In this document: positions 7,768-15,490 of the stretch, piece after piece
Position numbering within the stretch: position 1 is the stretch's first letter
Layout of the letters: the number at the start of each line of letters is the position of its first letter
Virus record (IMG/VR): IMGVR_UViG_3300027262_000072
Location: 1-23,430 of that record
Source of the DNA: a virus
Reading direction: 5' to 3' (one strand)
Length of the DNA stretch: 23,430 bases
Position numbers and translations under genes: made by a program
The notes under the pieces: generated by a model
Seen by the model: the letters and a program-made list of their open reading frames with translations, nothing else
Database searches by the model: none
Told to the model about the DNA's origin: nothing

Positions 7768-8387
7768 CAAAGTGCTCCCACGCGGATACCCGCCGTTAGA
7801 TAGACCGTCTGGGCGTCCCAGCCGCTCATGCTTGATGTCGGATAGCTCGTCGGCCAACTCGTGAAGCCGCTCCCGTCACGCGCCAGGCAGGTATCCGACC
7901 GGTATTGGGACAGTGTCTTGAAGGCGTCGTTGTGCTGCGGTCGCGCTATCCAGTCCGGTCTGTTGGTGTAGACAACGATTTGCGCCGTCTGACGCAGGGC
8001 GAGATAGTAAGTCTCATAGGCCGTGAGGGTTACGCTGTTGCCGAGCGGCTCGACATGGCCGTGTTCAAAATCGGCAGTGCCGGTCTTTCTGTTCGCTTCG
8101 GCGATGCGGCTAAAGCCGAAGTCGTAGAGCGCCATGTCGACCGTGCCGGTCGCGCCATTGCCCCGGTCATGCCACAGGCCGTCGACAGGCAAATCGACAT
8201 CCACCACCAGTGGCATGAACAAGACTGTGTTGACCGCACTGGAATTATCAGTGCCGCGCCCTTGAGAGGGCTCGCCCTCGGAATCGAGGAGCTCGCCGGT
8301 GCGGTAAACTTTACCGTGCTCGCTCACGACCAGTCCGGGTCGACTGAATTCCCGGCCGTCACCGCCTGGAAGCCGAAGGCGGCTCAC
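7767..8387 (-). CDS. Unknown protein, probable tail-fibre-associated structural protein
   Basis: 206 aa. No family recognised. The sequence is beta-rich and aromatic (FMPLVVDVDLPVDGLW, VTLTAYETYYLALR, a tryptophan/tyrosine/serine-rich C-terminus around 175-190), which is common in phage fibre or receptor-contact domains. It overlaps its neighbours at both ends (ATGA with the upstream gene, TGATG with the downstream gene), so the three genes between H and the sheath form one coupled cassette. A structural role at the tail tip is an inference from position and composition. Confidence 0.6.
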   Translation of the reverse strand: MSRLRLPGGDGREFSRPGLVVSEHGKVYRTGELLDSEGEPSQGRGTDNSSAVNTVLFMPLVVDVDLPVDGLWHDRGNGATGTVDMALYDFGFSRIAEANRKTGTADFEHGHVEPLGNSVTLTAYETYYLALRQTAQIVVYTNRPDWIARPQHNDAFKTLSQYRSDTCLARDGSGFTSWPTSYPTSSMSGWDAQTVYLTAGIRVGAL

Positions 8388-9169
8388 GAGTCTTCTCTAA
8401 GGTAGGTCATGGAAAAATAGATCTGGAAGCTGGACGAGAGATCCGCTTGCGACATCGAGAAGAGGCCACCCGAGTTTCCGGCGCTCGACTCATAAAGAAG
8501 AATGCCATCCGTACCCGCCAAGCCGTAGCCGAAGATGGACACGGAGTCCGAATTGGAGGCCAGCCCTGAGAAGAAGGCGACCGACATGCCGGTCGCGTGA
8601 GCCCCACCGGAACGTATAGGAAAAGGGAGGCCCCCAACGCGGAGAGGGCCGGTTGCTCCAGTGAGGTTGACGCGCAGGCGCCCAAACACGGTCACGAGAT
8701 TTCCGACCCGCCCCCATGAACCCGACTGAATATTATAGGATGCGGCACCTGCAGCGTTCGAGCCTTCCAGCGAAGGGAACCAGACACCCTCCTCGTATTT
8801 AAGGTCGGGTAGATCCTTGCCCGCGAACTCCAGGGTGGCTCCTATATGCACGGTGGCGGGCACCTGCGACGAGCGCATATAGAGCTTGTCGCCCTCCTTC
8901 AGCAGGATGGCTGGATCTGCCCCGACGGAAACGGACTCGTTTGGCCGCACGCCGATGATCGGTGCATCCCGGTTGAGATTGCGCTGCGCGGTCGTGTTGG
9001 AGTTCGCGCCGACCACCGTGAGCTCGATCGTCGCCGATGCCGCGCCTTGGTGCCAGACTGTTCCGCGAAGGTGCTCGATGACGCCGGGGCGCTCGCTCGC
9101 GTCCTCGATCAGAGTCCAGGTATCTGCCTGCGTGATTTGAGTGGTGATGCGATCAATGGTCGAGCTCAT
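8384..9169 (-). CDS. Tail fibre-like protein (probable receptor-binding part)
   Basis: 261 aa from the ATG at 9169, which overlaps the stop of H (ATGA) and has GGAA about eight bases upstream. The N-terminal half (about 20-115) is a beta domain with ILLKEGDKLYMRSS, the C-terminal half contains GSWGRVGNLVTVFGRLRV (about 148-165) and LRVGGLPFPIRSG, a pattern seen in the C-terminal domains of many phage tail fibre proteins. It directly follows the short H-like fibre protein, so it probably completes or extends the fibre. Receptor recognition is inferred, not shown. Confidence 0.65.
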   Translation of the reverse strand: MSSTIDRITTQITQADTWTLIEDASERPGVIEHLRGTVWHQGAASATIELTVVGANSNTTAQRNLNRDAPIIGVRPNESVSVGADPAILLKEGDKLYMRSSQVPATVHIGATLEFAGKDLPDLKYEEGVWFPSLEGSNAAGAASYNIQSGSWGRVGNLVTVFGRLRVNLTGATGPLRVGGLPFPIRSGGAHATGMSVAFFSGLASNSDSVSIFGYGLAGTDGILLYESSAGNSGGLFSMSQADLSSSFQIYFSMTYLREDS

Positions 9170-9690
9170 GAGAATTTCCACAGGTCTTGGATGGGATGAA
9201 CAAGTCGGGCGAGATCCGCTTGGGTCGCGAAGTTTGCGGTTTCGCGGTCGACATATTCGCGCGTTGCGAACGCTCGTGACGGATCGACAAGCACCTGCAC
9301 GGAGTCGGCGTCGGAGAATTGCAGGAGCACCGAGCCGAGAACGTCGTAAACCAGGCCGTCACCGGCGACCGGCAGTTCGATAGGCCGGATATCCCCGTAG
9401 ACGATAAGGTCGCCGTCCTGGTCGAGGATTGCGATCTGGCGGTAGGTGAAGCCGGACGCTTGTGCCGGCATATTGTATTCGACACGGATGGTATTCGGGC
9501 GGGCCGGGTCGCGCGCCTCGCCATCGATCGTCGTGCGGTAGCGCTCGCTCGGGAGGGCTGTGATGCCCGGCGTGAGCTCCGACGTGCCATCCCCGATGAC
9601 GACGGTCGACAGCGCCAGCGGCCCGGATGCAGAGGCGGCGGCAAGTTTCTGCTCGCCAATGGTCGAAAGGTGAAGAAAGAAGTCAGACAC
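9166..9690 (-). CDS. H: Tail fibre protein, P2 gpH N-terminal-domain type
   Basis: 174 aa from GTG at 9690 (GGAG seven bases upstream, GTGTCTGA overlap with gene I); TTG at 9696 is an alternative. The sequence matches the N-terminal baseplate-attachment domain of P2-type fibres: FFLHLSTIGEQKLAAA (about 4-19), VVIGDG, ASGFTYRQIAILDQDGDLIVYG (about 79-100) and the closing ATREYVDRETANFA. P2 H is about 670 aa; here the protein ends just after this domain, with no distal shaft or tip. The distal functions are presumably supplied by the next gene or genes, so the fibre is split or minimal. Confidence 0.85.
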   Translation of the reverse strand: MSDFFLHLSTIGEQKLAAASASGPLALSTVVIGDGTSELTPGITALPSERYRTTIDGEARDPARPNTIRVEYNMPAQASGFTYRQIAILDQDGDLIVYGDIRPIELPVAGDGLVYDVLGSVLLQFSDADSVQVLVDPSRAFATREYVDRETANFATQADLARLVHPIQDLWKFS

Positions 9691-10228
9691 CAGCAAGCTC
9701 CATCTTCTGGTGGATGTGCACGGTCTGCTGCAGCCCTATCCCGACAAAGGACGTGGCGTTGCCGGTGACGGCGAGCCTCAGCGACTCCAGCAGGGAATGA
9801 GCGGCTTTCGTGCGCTCGACCGACTCCGTCACGGCCAGCAGGTCTTGCCGGGTGACGCCCGTCTCGCTGGCGTCCAGGACAACCCGTAGCGTGTGCGGAT
9901 CTCCACCATACTCGAACCAGCGCTCGACCGTGGCTTCAAGACCAAACGCATTGAGGGCAAGCCTAACCGCCCCGATCGTTCCCTTGACGCGGTGAACGGC
10001 GGGGGCCGCCCCGATCACGGATCGCTTGCGCTCGACCGGCCAGTCATCGTCCCACACGTCGACCGAGCGCTCCCATGCGAGATAGGGCAAAAGGTCTTCC
10101 GGGCAGGTGCGGTAGTCCTGCAGCTCGGCAAGCGTGGCCGGCAGGGTGAAGGTACCTGCGATCGTCGCACCAAGCGCGCGCTCCAGCTCGGTCGCATTCG
10201 CCGGGAGAAGATGGTCGAGGGCCGCCAT
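9683..10228 (-). CDS. I: Baseplate protein I (P2 gpI-like, tail protein I)
   Basis: 181 aa from the ATG at 10228 (GTG at 10231 is one codon longer); P2 I has 176 aa. Phage tail protein I family, a wedge protein linking J to the fibre H. Typical features: LLPANATELERALG (about 7-20), LLPYLAWERSVDVWDDDWP (about 46-64) and HRVKGTIGAVRLAL (about 78-91). The start overlaps the J stop and the end overlaps the H start. Neighbours W-J-I-H are in P2 order. Confidence 0.9.
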   Translation of the reverse strand: MAALDHLLPANATELERALGATIAGTFTLPATLAELQDYRTCPEDLLPYLAWERSVDVWDDDWPVERKRSVIGAAPAVHRVKGTIGAVRLALNAFGLEATVERWFEYGGDPHTLRVVLDASETGVTRQDLLAVTESVERTKAAHSLLESLRLAVTGNATSFVGIGLQQTVHIHQKMELAGV

Positions 10229-11106
10229 CACGTTTCCGCAGCTAAGAGAGAGACAACGCCCGCGACCGGCACGGCATATGGATTGCTCGTCGGGCTCTGC
10301 GCAGGAGCCTGGAGCTCGACCTCGACCACACCCTCGACGTTGAGCGCAGTGATGATGTCGGTGCGCGTGATGCGTCCTCCGAAGTCCAGAGATCCTGACA
10401 GATAGCTCTCAAGTGCGGCTTGAGCGGCGGCCGTGATGAGCTGTGGTGACAAATCCACATCGATGGTGAGCGTTGCGGTCACGTCGAAAGCGACGATCTC
10501 CGGATCCTTGACCTGCACATCGGCGGAGGTCGGGATGACAAACTCGTCGTTGAGTGCAACCTCTACGGCGTCGCGGACAGTTATGGGAAGCGTGCCGTCC
10601 GCCGCGCCGATGACGTAGACAAAGACCTGCCCGGCTTCCGGTGCATCGGAACCGGTGTCCGACACGCGCGGTGAGCGCACCACGACCGAGCGCACGTCGA
10701 CATGAGCATTCTCGGCATGGAACCGGTAGGCGCCGCGCGGACCGGCTGACGAGAACCCATCGAATGCAAACCGGATGCGCTTGCGGAACTCGTCGTCAGA
10801 CTCGCCCGACAGACGGGTCAGCGGGATTTGCGCGGCGCGTTGGTCAAGCCCGTTTCCGGATGCCGTCGCCACCAAGCCGATAGCCGCGTCCTTGCGGAAG
10901 TCGTCGCGCTGGAGTGCAGCGCGATAGGCGACCAGCTGGAGCACTTTGCGCATTGGATCGCTGTTGAGCATGATGGTCTCGGCGGAGGGAGGGTGCAGTG
11001 CAGCAAATGTGTCTGCCAGATCTTGCTCCAGCGACTTCGCATCGATCGGAGCGAAGATCTCCGGCACTGGCAGAAGGGAAAGGTCTATGTCCGGAAACGC
11101 ACTCAC
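10228..11106 (-). CDS. J: Baseplate assembly protein J (P2 gpJ-like)
   Basis: 292 aa (P2 J: 302). Baseplate J family, the main wedge protein at the outer edge of the baseplate. Seen: the N-terminal helical region with YRAALQRDDF (about 61-70), the GNGLDQRAAQIPLTR stretch (about 84-98), ESDDEFRKRIRFAFD, and a repeated beta-domain half ending with the DIITALNVEGVVEVELQAP segment typical of J. GTG start overlapping the W stop (GTGA). Confidence 0.92.
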   Translation of the reverse strand: MSAFPDIDLSLLPVPEIFAPIDAKSLEQDLADTFAALHPPSAETIMLNSDPMRKVLQLVAYRAALQRDDFRKDAAIGLVATASGNGLDQRAAQIPLTRLSGESDDEFRKRIRFAFDGFSSAGPRGAYRFHAENAHVDVRSVVVRSPRVSDTGSDAPEAGQVFVYVIGAADGTLPITVRDAVEVALNDEFVIPTSADVQVKDPEIVAFDVTATLTIDVDLSPQLITAAAQAALESYLSGSLDFGGRITRTDIITALNVEGVVEVELQAPAQSPTSNPYAVPVAGVVSLLAAET

Positions 11107-11450
11107 CCGACCGCCTCCGGACGGATGGCAATATCCGATATGGTGATCGGACGGCCGTCGAGGTCAGCGGCATCGATGGAGATGCGCGCCTGACCGGCTG
11201 AACTGTTATCCAGTCGAACACGGCGGACGCGGATCCGTGGTTCGTGCTTTCGAAGTGCGCCGACCGTTGCTGCGAAGATGTCCATCTTTAGTGCCGCATT
11301 CATGGGACGGTCGATGAGGTCGGGCAGATCCGAACCATATCCACGCGCGAGCACCCGTGTACCATGCCGTGTCGTGAGGATATCCGTCACGCTCTGGGCG
11401 ATGTGTTCGCGGGTGTTGATCGGCTCACCGGTATGGCGGGACAGACTCAT
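11103..11450 (-). CDS. W: Baseplate protein W (GPW/gp25 family)
   Basis: 115 aa, identical in length to P2 W. Gp25-like wedge/sheath initiator that connects baseplate and sheath. Seen: SVTDILTTRHGTRVLARGYGSDLPDLID (about 20-47 region), which is the family signature with the G-R-Y/G-S pattern, followed by a beta-rich C-terminal half around EPRIRVRRVRL. It lies four bases after the 70-aa unknown gene and overlaps J. Confidence 0.9.
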   Translation of the reverse strand: MSLSRHTGEPINTREHIAQSVTDILTTRHGTRVLARGYGSDLPDLIDRPMNAALKMDIFAATVGALRKHEPRIRVRRVRLDNSSAGQARISIDAADLDGRPITISDIAIRPEAVG

Positions 11451-11453
11451 CGG

Positions 11454-11669
11454 TCAGGCTTTGGCCGTCTTGGTCGTAGCGCCGGGCTTGACGACCGGCG
11501 CGGGTTGGGACTTCGCCTTCTTGACGGCTTCACCAAGTGCGGCAGCGTCCTCATCGGTCAGATACAGCTCGTCGCCGTTGCGCAGGAGGAGACCGCCGAT
11601 AACGTCGGGCCCCGTCTTCTGGTAGGTATAGGCATTTCGCTCTGGGGTCTTATTTGGCTTTAACGACAT
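11454..11669 (-). CDS. Unknown 70-aa protein between V and W
   Basis: Starts at ATG 11669, six bases after a good GGAGG site that lies inside the end of gene V; the two genes overlap by 20 bases. Residues 1-50 form a compact, possibly folded part (AYTYQKTGPDVIGGLLLRNGDELYLTDEDAAALGEA), residues 50-70 are a lysine/alanine/proline-rich tail. No family recognised. In P2, V and W are adjacent, so this is an insertion into the conserved order. It could be a small baseplate component or an assembly factor; function is not known. Confidence 0.6.
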   Translation of the reverse strand: MSLKPNKTPERNAYTYQKTGPDVIGGLLLRNGDELYLTDEDAAALGEAVKKAKSQPAPVVKPGATTKTAKA

Positions 11670-12297
11670 TGCTGCCCTCCATGATGATTCCGGTGTTGAG
11701 ATTGACCTTGTCGCCGACGCGGGCGACTTTCTGTCCGCCCGTCCCGCCGAGATCGACGGATCCGGCGTTGAGCAGGACATCGCTGGCGGTCACGGTGACC
11801 TTTCCGTCTCGGATGAGGATTTGGGCTGTGCCTTGGGCTACGACGATTTGCTGTGGCGTGCCGGTCACGCGTGTGGAGTCGACCGACAATCCAAACGACC
11901 CGTCTTCGCGCACATCGATGAAGCGGTGGCCGAGTTCGGAGTCGTATCCCTCGACCGAGCCATCGCCGTGCTGGCGGAATGTGTCGCCTGGTGCATTAGA
12001 TGGCGGTGGGAAGGCGTCACAATAAAGCCCCGGCAAAGCGACCGCGTTGCCGGGGTCGCCGCTTGGGCTCACGACCAGGCAGCGTTCGCCGAGGCGAGGT
12101 GGATCCCAATCCGCCGCCGCACCGGCAGCGCGATGGGAGAGCCAGGGGACGGGCGCACTCTCGAAGTCACCGTCGCGGACGCGGACACGCGCGGCGTCGT
12201 GATCGACCTCAAAAATGGTGGCCACACGCAGGAGGTTTTCCTGACGGCGTTCGAGCTCGGCAAGGCGGTACTCTGTGCTGAGGGGTTGGCGGCTCAT
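11650..12297 (-). CDS. V: Baseplate spike protein V (P2 gpV / Mu gp45-like)
   Basis: 215 aa (P2 V: 211). Central membrane-piercing spike. The N-terminus RLAELERRQENLLRVATIFEVD (first 32 residues) and the following OB-fold part with WLSHRAAG and RLGERCLVVSPSGDP (about 70-85) are typical of V; the C-terminal half has the short repeats of a beta-helix (VVAQGTAQILIRDGKVTVTAS, VLLNAGSVDLGG). The end (ARVGDKVN...TG.I..GSNVV) lacks the HxH iron-binding motif of the P2 spike apex and looks like the end of a PAAR-like or truncated tip. ATGA overlap with the upstream DUF1834 gene. This is the first P2-type gene after the Mu-type head block. Confidence 0.88.
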   Translation of the reverse strand: MSRQPLSTEYRLAELERRQENLLRVATIFEVDHDAARVRVRDGDFESAPVPWLSHRAAGAAADWDPPRLGERCLVVSPSGDPGNAVALPGLYCDAFPPPSNAPGDTFRQHGDGSVEGYDSELGHRFIDVREDGSFGLSVDSTRVTGTPQQIVVAQGTAQILIRDGKVTVTASDVLLNAGSVDLGGTGGQKVARVGDKVNLNTGIIMEGSNVVKAK

Positions 12298-12863
12298 AGG
12301 CCCGCTCCCTGAACCGCGCCATCGATGACGATCTCCGTATAGTCGTTAATGTGCTCTTCGCCGATATTGGGTGCGATACCGAAGTAAAGCGCGCTCGGTA
12401 AAATGCCGTCATCGGTATCTGCCAACCATTGGACGGTCGAGGTCCAGTGGATTGCCCACATGGCGACACCCTTGCTGCGGTCGCCGGAGTCATAGAGGTT
12501 ATCGCAGCGAAGATCCGAGGGCGCAGAGATACCGAGTCCGAATGTCCCGCGCGGCAGCTCGGCGATGAGTGCAGTGATCATGTTGACGACCGCCTCGTCA
12601 CGCGAAAGCCCAACGCTCTCGACGACCGTATCCCTCGCCGTAACCACGCCCACGAATTTTACCTCGACCATTATGGCGTCGCCCTGCCTGCGGATGGAGC
12701 GGACATTGGGCATGGCGACATGGGCGGACGGTGCCTTGGCCGCAAACGCCTTAAGCTCCTCAAGGGTGAAGCGGCCGGGATGGGCCTCGCAGGTCTTGAG
12801 CGCGGGCAGCACACGCTTGATGGCGGCAACGACCGCACTCTGCGCATCGATGAGGCGGCTCAT
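12294..12863 (-). CDS. DUF1834 family protein (Mu gp37-like)
   Basis: 189 aa. Mu gp37/DUF1834 family, a small protein at the head-tail junction or tail terminus of Mu-like phages. Seen: helical N-terminus followed by a beta-rich body with VMVEVKFVGVV-like strands (residues around 64-75), RDEAVVNMITALIAELP (about 88-104) and the late HWTSTVQWLADTDDG segment. The order DUF1320, gpG, DUF1834 places it among connector and tail-terminator proteins. ATGA overlap with gpG upstream and with V downstream. Confidence 0.75.
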   Translation of the reverse strand: MSRLIDAQSAVVAAIKRVLPALKTCEAHPGRFTLEELKAFAAKAPSAHVAMPNVRSIRRQGDAIMVEVKFVGVVTARDTVVESVGLSRDEAVVNMITALIAELPRGTFGLGISAPSDLRCDNLYDSGDRSKGVAMWAIHWTSTVQWLADTDDGILPSALYFGIAPNIGEEHINDYTEIVIDGAVQGAGL

Positions 12864-13303
12864 AGCGACAGACTTTCGAGATGGGCGACAACGAGATCGA
12901 GGACGTCATCCGCGTCTTCGCCCTCCAGTCCGAGATAGGGTCGTGCCGGAACGGTCTCGTCCTCGGACCCAAACTGATGAATTGCTGCATAAACGCGGTT
13001 AGATCCGATGATGGCCTCGTCGCCTCGCTTTTCGCCGAAGATGCTGTCAAGAAGATACCCTCCGCTTTCCAGCAGCGACTTCCCTTTGCCGCGCGTCTTT
13101 GCATAGGCTGGCGACCAGTCGGCCCAGGGTGTTCCGTCCGGCGCGGTTTTGTCTTCCGAGATACGTCGGCGCGTCTGGCTCTCAATGATGGCCGCGACCG
13201 GGCCCATGATGTCGGCAGGTCGAATACCGTCCACGAACGCTTCAAGCCGCTGGCGCGCTTGAGCGAGGCTTGTGACATCGATACGGATCGCGACACCGGC
13301 CAT
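12860..13303 (-). CDS. Phage virion morphogenesis protein (Mu gpG / P2 gpS family)
   Basis: 147 aa, near the family size of about 150. The family includes P2 S (tail completion) and Mu G. Seen: RIDVTSLAQARQRLEAF (about 7-23), DGTPWADWSPAYAKTRGKGKSLLESGGYLLDSI (middle, the signature W..L...Y...K-x-L-x-x-S-G pattern) and YAAIHQFGSEDETVPARPYLGL (about 105-126), the hallmark H-Q-F-G and P-A-R-P-Y-L-G motifs. Start after GAGGGA eight bases upstream, two bases after the DUF1320 stop. In Mu, gene G follows F before the protease; here it has moved to the connector region. Confidence 0.88.
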   Translation of the reverse strand: MAGVAIRIDVTSLAQARQRLEAFVDGIRPADIMGPVAAIIESQTRRRISEDKTAPDGTPWADWSPAYAKTRGKGKSLLESGGYLLDSIFGEKRGDEAIIGSNRVYAAIHQFGSEDETVPARPYLGLEGEDADDVLDLVVAHLESLSL

Positions 13304-13304
13304 G

Positions 13305-13730
13305 TCAGAGATCCCTCATCGCACGACGGGAAAACTGGCGAGGAGTGCCGGTGGTGACCACGGGGCGAGGCCCGGAACGCTGCGAGCCGTCACGACCACT
13401 GGTCTTCAGTCCAAGTTGCGCGCGGCCTGCGCCGACATCCTTCAGCCAGGCGAGCCCGTCTTTATATCGCGTCCGCATCTCGTCGGTGAGGGCATCCGCT
13501 CCCATGTTGATATGGTAGATGGCGAGATCCACGCTCACGTCCCGCAGACGGGAAGGCACTTCTGGCAGCGGCAAGGCATGACGCACCGAAATATAGCTGT
13601 CGATCTCGTCCTTGGCTTTTTCCAGGGCGCGCACAATGCGAGCACCGTCAACGAGTCCGTCGTCGCCGACCGCACCGAACAGCACGTCCTCGCCATAGGC
13701 GGTCTCGATATCGGCGCGGGAGGCGTACAC
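13305..13730 (-). CDS. DUF1320 family protein (Mu gp36-like)
   Basis: 141 aa from a GTG at 13730 that gives the N-terminus (M)YASRADIETAYGED, matching the MYA-x-x-x-D-L start of the family; an ATG 8 codons upstream (13754) would add an extension overlapping the preceding gene. DUF1320 proteins are connector or head-completion proteins of Mu-like phages. Seen: helical protein with ALEKAKDEIDSYISVRHALPLP (about 34-55), then RDVSVDLAIYHINMG and RYKDGLAWLKDVGAG, all typical. The stop lies one base before the gpG start. Confidence 0.82.
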   Translation of the reverse strand: MYASRADIETAYGEDVLFGAVGDDGLVDGARIVRALEKAKDEIDSYISVRHALPLPEVPSRLRDVSVDLAIYHINMGADALTDEMRTRYKDGLAWLKDVGAGRAQLGLKTSGRDGSQRSGPRPVVTTGTPRQFSRRAMRDL

Positions 13731-13731
13731 C

Positions 13732-14022
13732 CTATGCGCGCTCGGAGACGGCATGGCCGGTGCGGCGCAGCTCGGCCGTGCCGGACGTGATGTCGTACTC
13801 GACGAAGAAGGAGTCGTCGGTCTTGGCGATCGCCTCGTCGGCAACCACGACCAGGCGGATGCCGGAGATGTAGGGATTGACCTCGGCTTCGGGATAGTTG
13901 TCACGCAGCTGCTTGGTCAGGCTGTCGCGAAGGTTCACGAGAAACGCGCCGTGATCGTCGCCGACAGGCTGGTCTGCGATATCGACCGCGCAAAAGGTCA
14001 GGAAGTCGTGCTGAAAGCTCAT
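13732..14022 (-). CDS. Unknown 96-aa protein between the capsid and connector genes
   Basis: Starts at the ATG at 14022 (MSFQHDF); an upstream in-frame ATG at 14067 would add a proline-rich, unlikely extension. The ribosome site is weak. The sequence is a mixed alpha/beta small protein (FLVNLRDSLTKQLRDNYPEAEV, IRLVVVADEAIAK, FFVEYDITSGTAELRRTGH). No family recognised. It lies right before DUF1320, sharing its end with the DUF1320 start, so a head-tail joining role is plausible from position only. Confidence 0.6.
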   Translation of the reverse strand: MSFQHDFLTFCAVDIADQPVGDDHGAFLVNLRDSLTKQLRDNYPEAEVNPYISGIRLVVVADEAIAKTDDSFFVEYDITSGTAELRRTGHAVSERA

Positions 14023-14091
14023 GTCATTACTCGTCGGCCAGGTCACGGGCCGGGGCGTGGGCAGCATGGGGGCGCTGCGAGGGGGCGGGAT

Positions 14092-14123
14092 GCGGGCTGG
14101 CCGTTACTGGGCGGCCAGCCCGC
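14092..14123. terminator. Perfect 12-bp inverted repeat (possible terminator or attenuator)
   Basis: GCGGGCTGGCCG pairs perfectly with CGGCCAGCCCGC across an 8-base loop, in the 144-base gap between the gp35-like gene (ends 14167) and the 96-aa gene. Such a GC-rich stem could end or weaken transcription after the capsid block, or protect the 3' end of the capsid mRNA. There is no T-run on either side, so it is not a textbook intrinsic terminator. Confidence 0.5.
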
Positions 14124-14166
14124 GAACACCCGGATCCCCCAAGAGCCGAGTGACGGTGGACGCGTC

Positions 14167-14586
14167 CTAAGCGGGGACGTCCTTTTCTGCTGCGGCGAGA
14201 GCGAACTTGGCGGTTTCGACCTCGGCTTCGGCGCTGGAGATGGCGGCGGCTTGCTCGTCGGTCGAAGCCTCGCCAGCGTCTTCGGTCAGAAGGGTGACAT
14301 TGGCTTCGGCATCGTCGAGAGCGGTCTTCGCCGCTGCGATCGCTTTCTTCTGCTTGGCTGTCGGCCCCTTGACCTTCTTGCCTTTGGAGCCGCTCGCCTT
14401 CTTGGTTTTTGCGGGCGGCGCAGGTTCGGCCTCCAGAACGGTGACGCGAGGATCCGCTTCAAGGGAAGCGATAGCCTCTTCGCTCAGATCGCTTTCGTCG
14501 ATCTCGACGACACGACCTCCGGAGAGGTCAAGCCCGCCGCGCGTGTAGCGCGTGCGGACGTTGGCCTTGATGGTCAGGGCGGTCAT
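14167..14586 (-). CDS. Mu gp35-like protein (FluMu gp35/HI1506 type N-terminus) with coiled-coil tail
   Basis: 139 aa. The N-terminal half (KANVRTRYTRGGLDLSGG, then a DESDLSEEAIASLEADPRVTVLE helix-strand pattern, about 7-53) resembles the small domain found in proteins next to the major capsid gene of Mu-like phages. A lysine-rich linker (about 58-85) and an alanine/glutamate-rich helix (85-139) follow. It starts 10 bases after the capsid stop and shares that transcript. Function not known; a minor head or capsid-associated role is inferred from position. Confidence 0.6.
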   Translation of the reverse strand: MTALTIKANVRTRYTRGGLDLSGGRVVEIDESDLSEEAIASLEADPRVTVLEAEPAPPAKTKKASGSKGKKVKGPTAKQKKAIAAAKTALDDAEANVTLLTEDAGEASTDEQAAAISSAEAEVETAKFALAAAEKDVPA

Positions 14587-14596
14587 CCGGCCCTAC

Positions 14597-15490
14597 CTAT
14601 GCCGCGAGGCGCGGAGCGACGATGAGGTCGAATGCGCCCTTGAGCGTATTGTAGTCGGTGCCGAGCTTGTCCGCGTTCATGAGCTCTTCGCCCTTCGAAC
14701 GGTTGGACGGATCGACCAGGAGAACACCCGGCTGGACGCCGAGGACTTCGCCGCTGTGGTCCTTGAAGGACTCCATGGCCTCGCGCGCCGCTTTGACATT
14801 GGCGGCGGTGAGCGGAGCCTTGGAGCCGAAGGCGAGCTGCCAGAAACCGAAACCGGCATTGCCGCGATGGCGCGTGCCGTAGATGTATTCGTCGCGCATG
14901 AAGCCCGCCTCGGAAGTCGCGGCATCATTCATGGCCGTGAATTCCACAGGGGTGCGGCGCTGGTAGATGAAGGGGCGCAGCGGGGCCGAGGTGTCGAGCA
15001 GGTACCAGGCTGCATCCGTTCCGGCCTGCATGTTCGATACTGACTCTTCCTTGCCGTCCGGGCCGACCGGATGCTCGGCATCGAAGAAGTTCTGGCCGTC
15101 AAAGCACTGCGAGGACCAGCCGAGAGGGATGAGGTCGAAGATGCGCTTGTCGGGATCCTTCGCGGCCTTGTCCGCGAGCTGGCGGGCCATCGTGGTGTAA
15201 TGGCCGAGCTTGTCGTCCTCGATGTCCGTGCGCTTAACGCCGATCGTGCCTTCAAACATTTTGTTCTCGATACGGTAGCCGGTGTCGGCCAGGCGATTGA
15301 TCTGGCGATCGCCGATCCATTCGCGGATGCCGGGCATGTCGCGCAGCCAGGCATAGTTTTCGCCCGAGCTCGTCGAAGGCACGATCGTCGCGATGCGCTC
15401 GAAAAGCGGATCGACGCCGTCGAAGACGCCTTGGAACTCGGAGCGCAAGCCAGCGCCGATAAGCTCGATATTCTGGGGAGTGACGTCCAT
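14597..15490 (-). CDS. T: Major capsid protein (Mu gpT-like)
   Basis: 297 aa (Mu T: 296). Mu-like gpT family, the main shell protein. Start ATG at 15490 is preceded by AAGGAG seven bases upstream; the reading frame is open further upstream but without a ribosome site. Seen: the N-terminal helix (TPQNIELIGAGLRSEFQGVF, about 4-23, given in part), YAWLRDMPGIREWIGDRQI (about 46-64), the NKMFEGTIGVKRTDIEDD region (about 75-92), HPVGPDG, and GVLLVDPSNRSKGEELMNA near the end, all conserved in T. Preceded by the decoration-like gene and the protease/scaffold, followed by gp35. The symbol follows Mu and is distinct from P2 T, the tape measure, elsewhere in this window. Confidence 0.95.
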   Translation of the reverse strand: MDVTPQNIELIGAGLRSEFQGVFDGVDPLFERIATIVPSTSSGENYAWLRDMPGIREWIGDRQINRLADTGYRIENKMFEGTIGVKRTDIEDDKLGHYTTMARQLADKAAKDPDKRIFDLIPLGWSSQCFDGQNFFDAEHPVGPDGKEESVSNMQAGTDAAWYLLDTSAPLRPFIYQRRTPVEFTAMNDAATSEAGFMRDEYIYGTRHRGNAGFGFWQLAFGSKAPLTAANVKAAREAMESFKDHSGEVLGVQPGVLLVDPSNRSKGEELMNADKLGTDYNTLKGAFDLIVAPRLAA

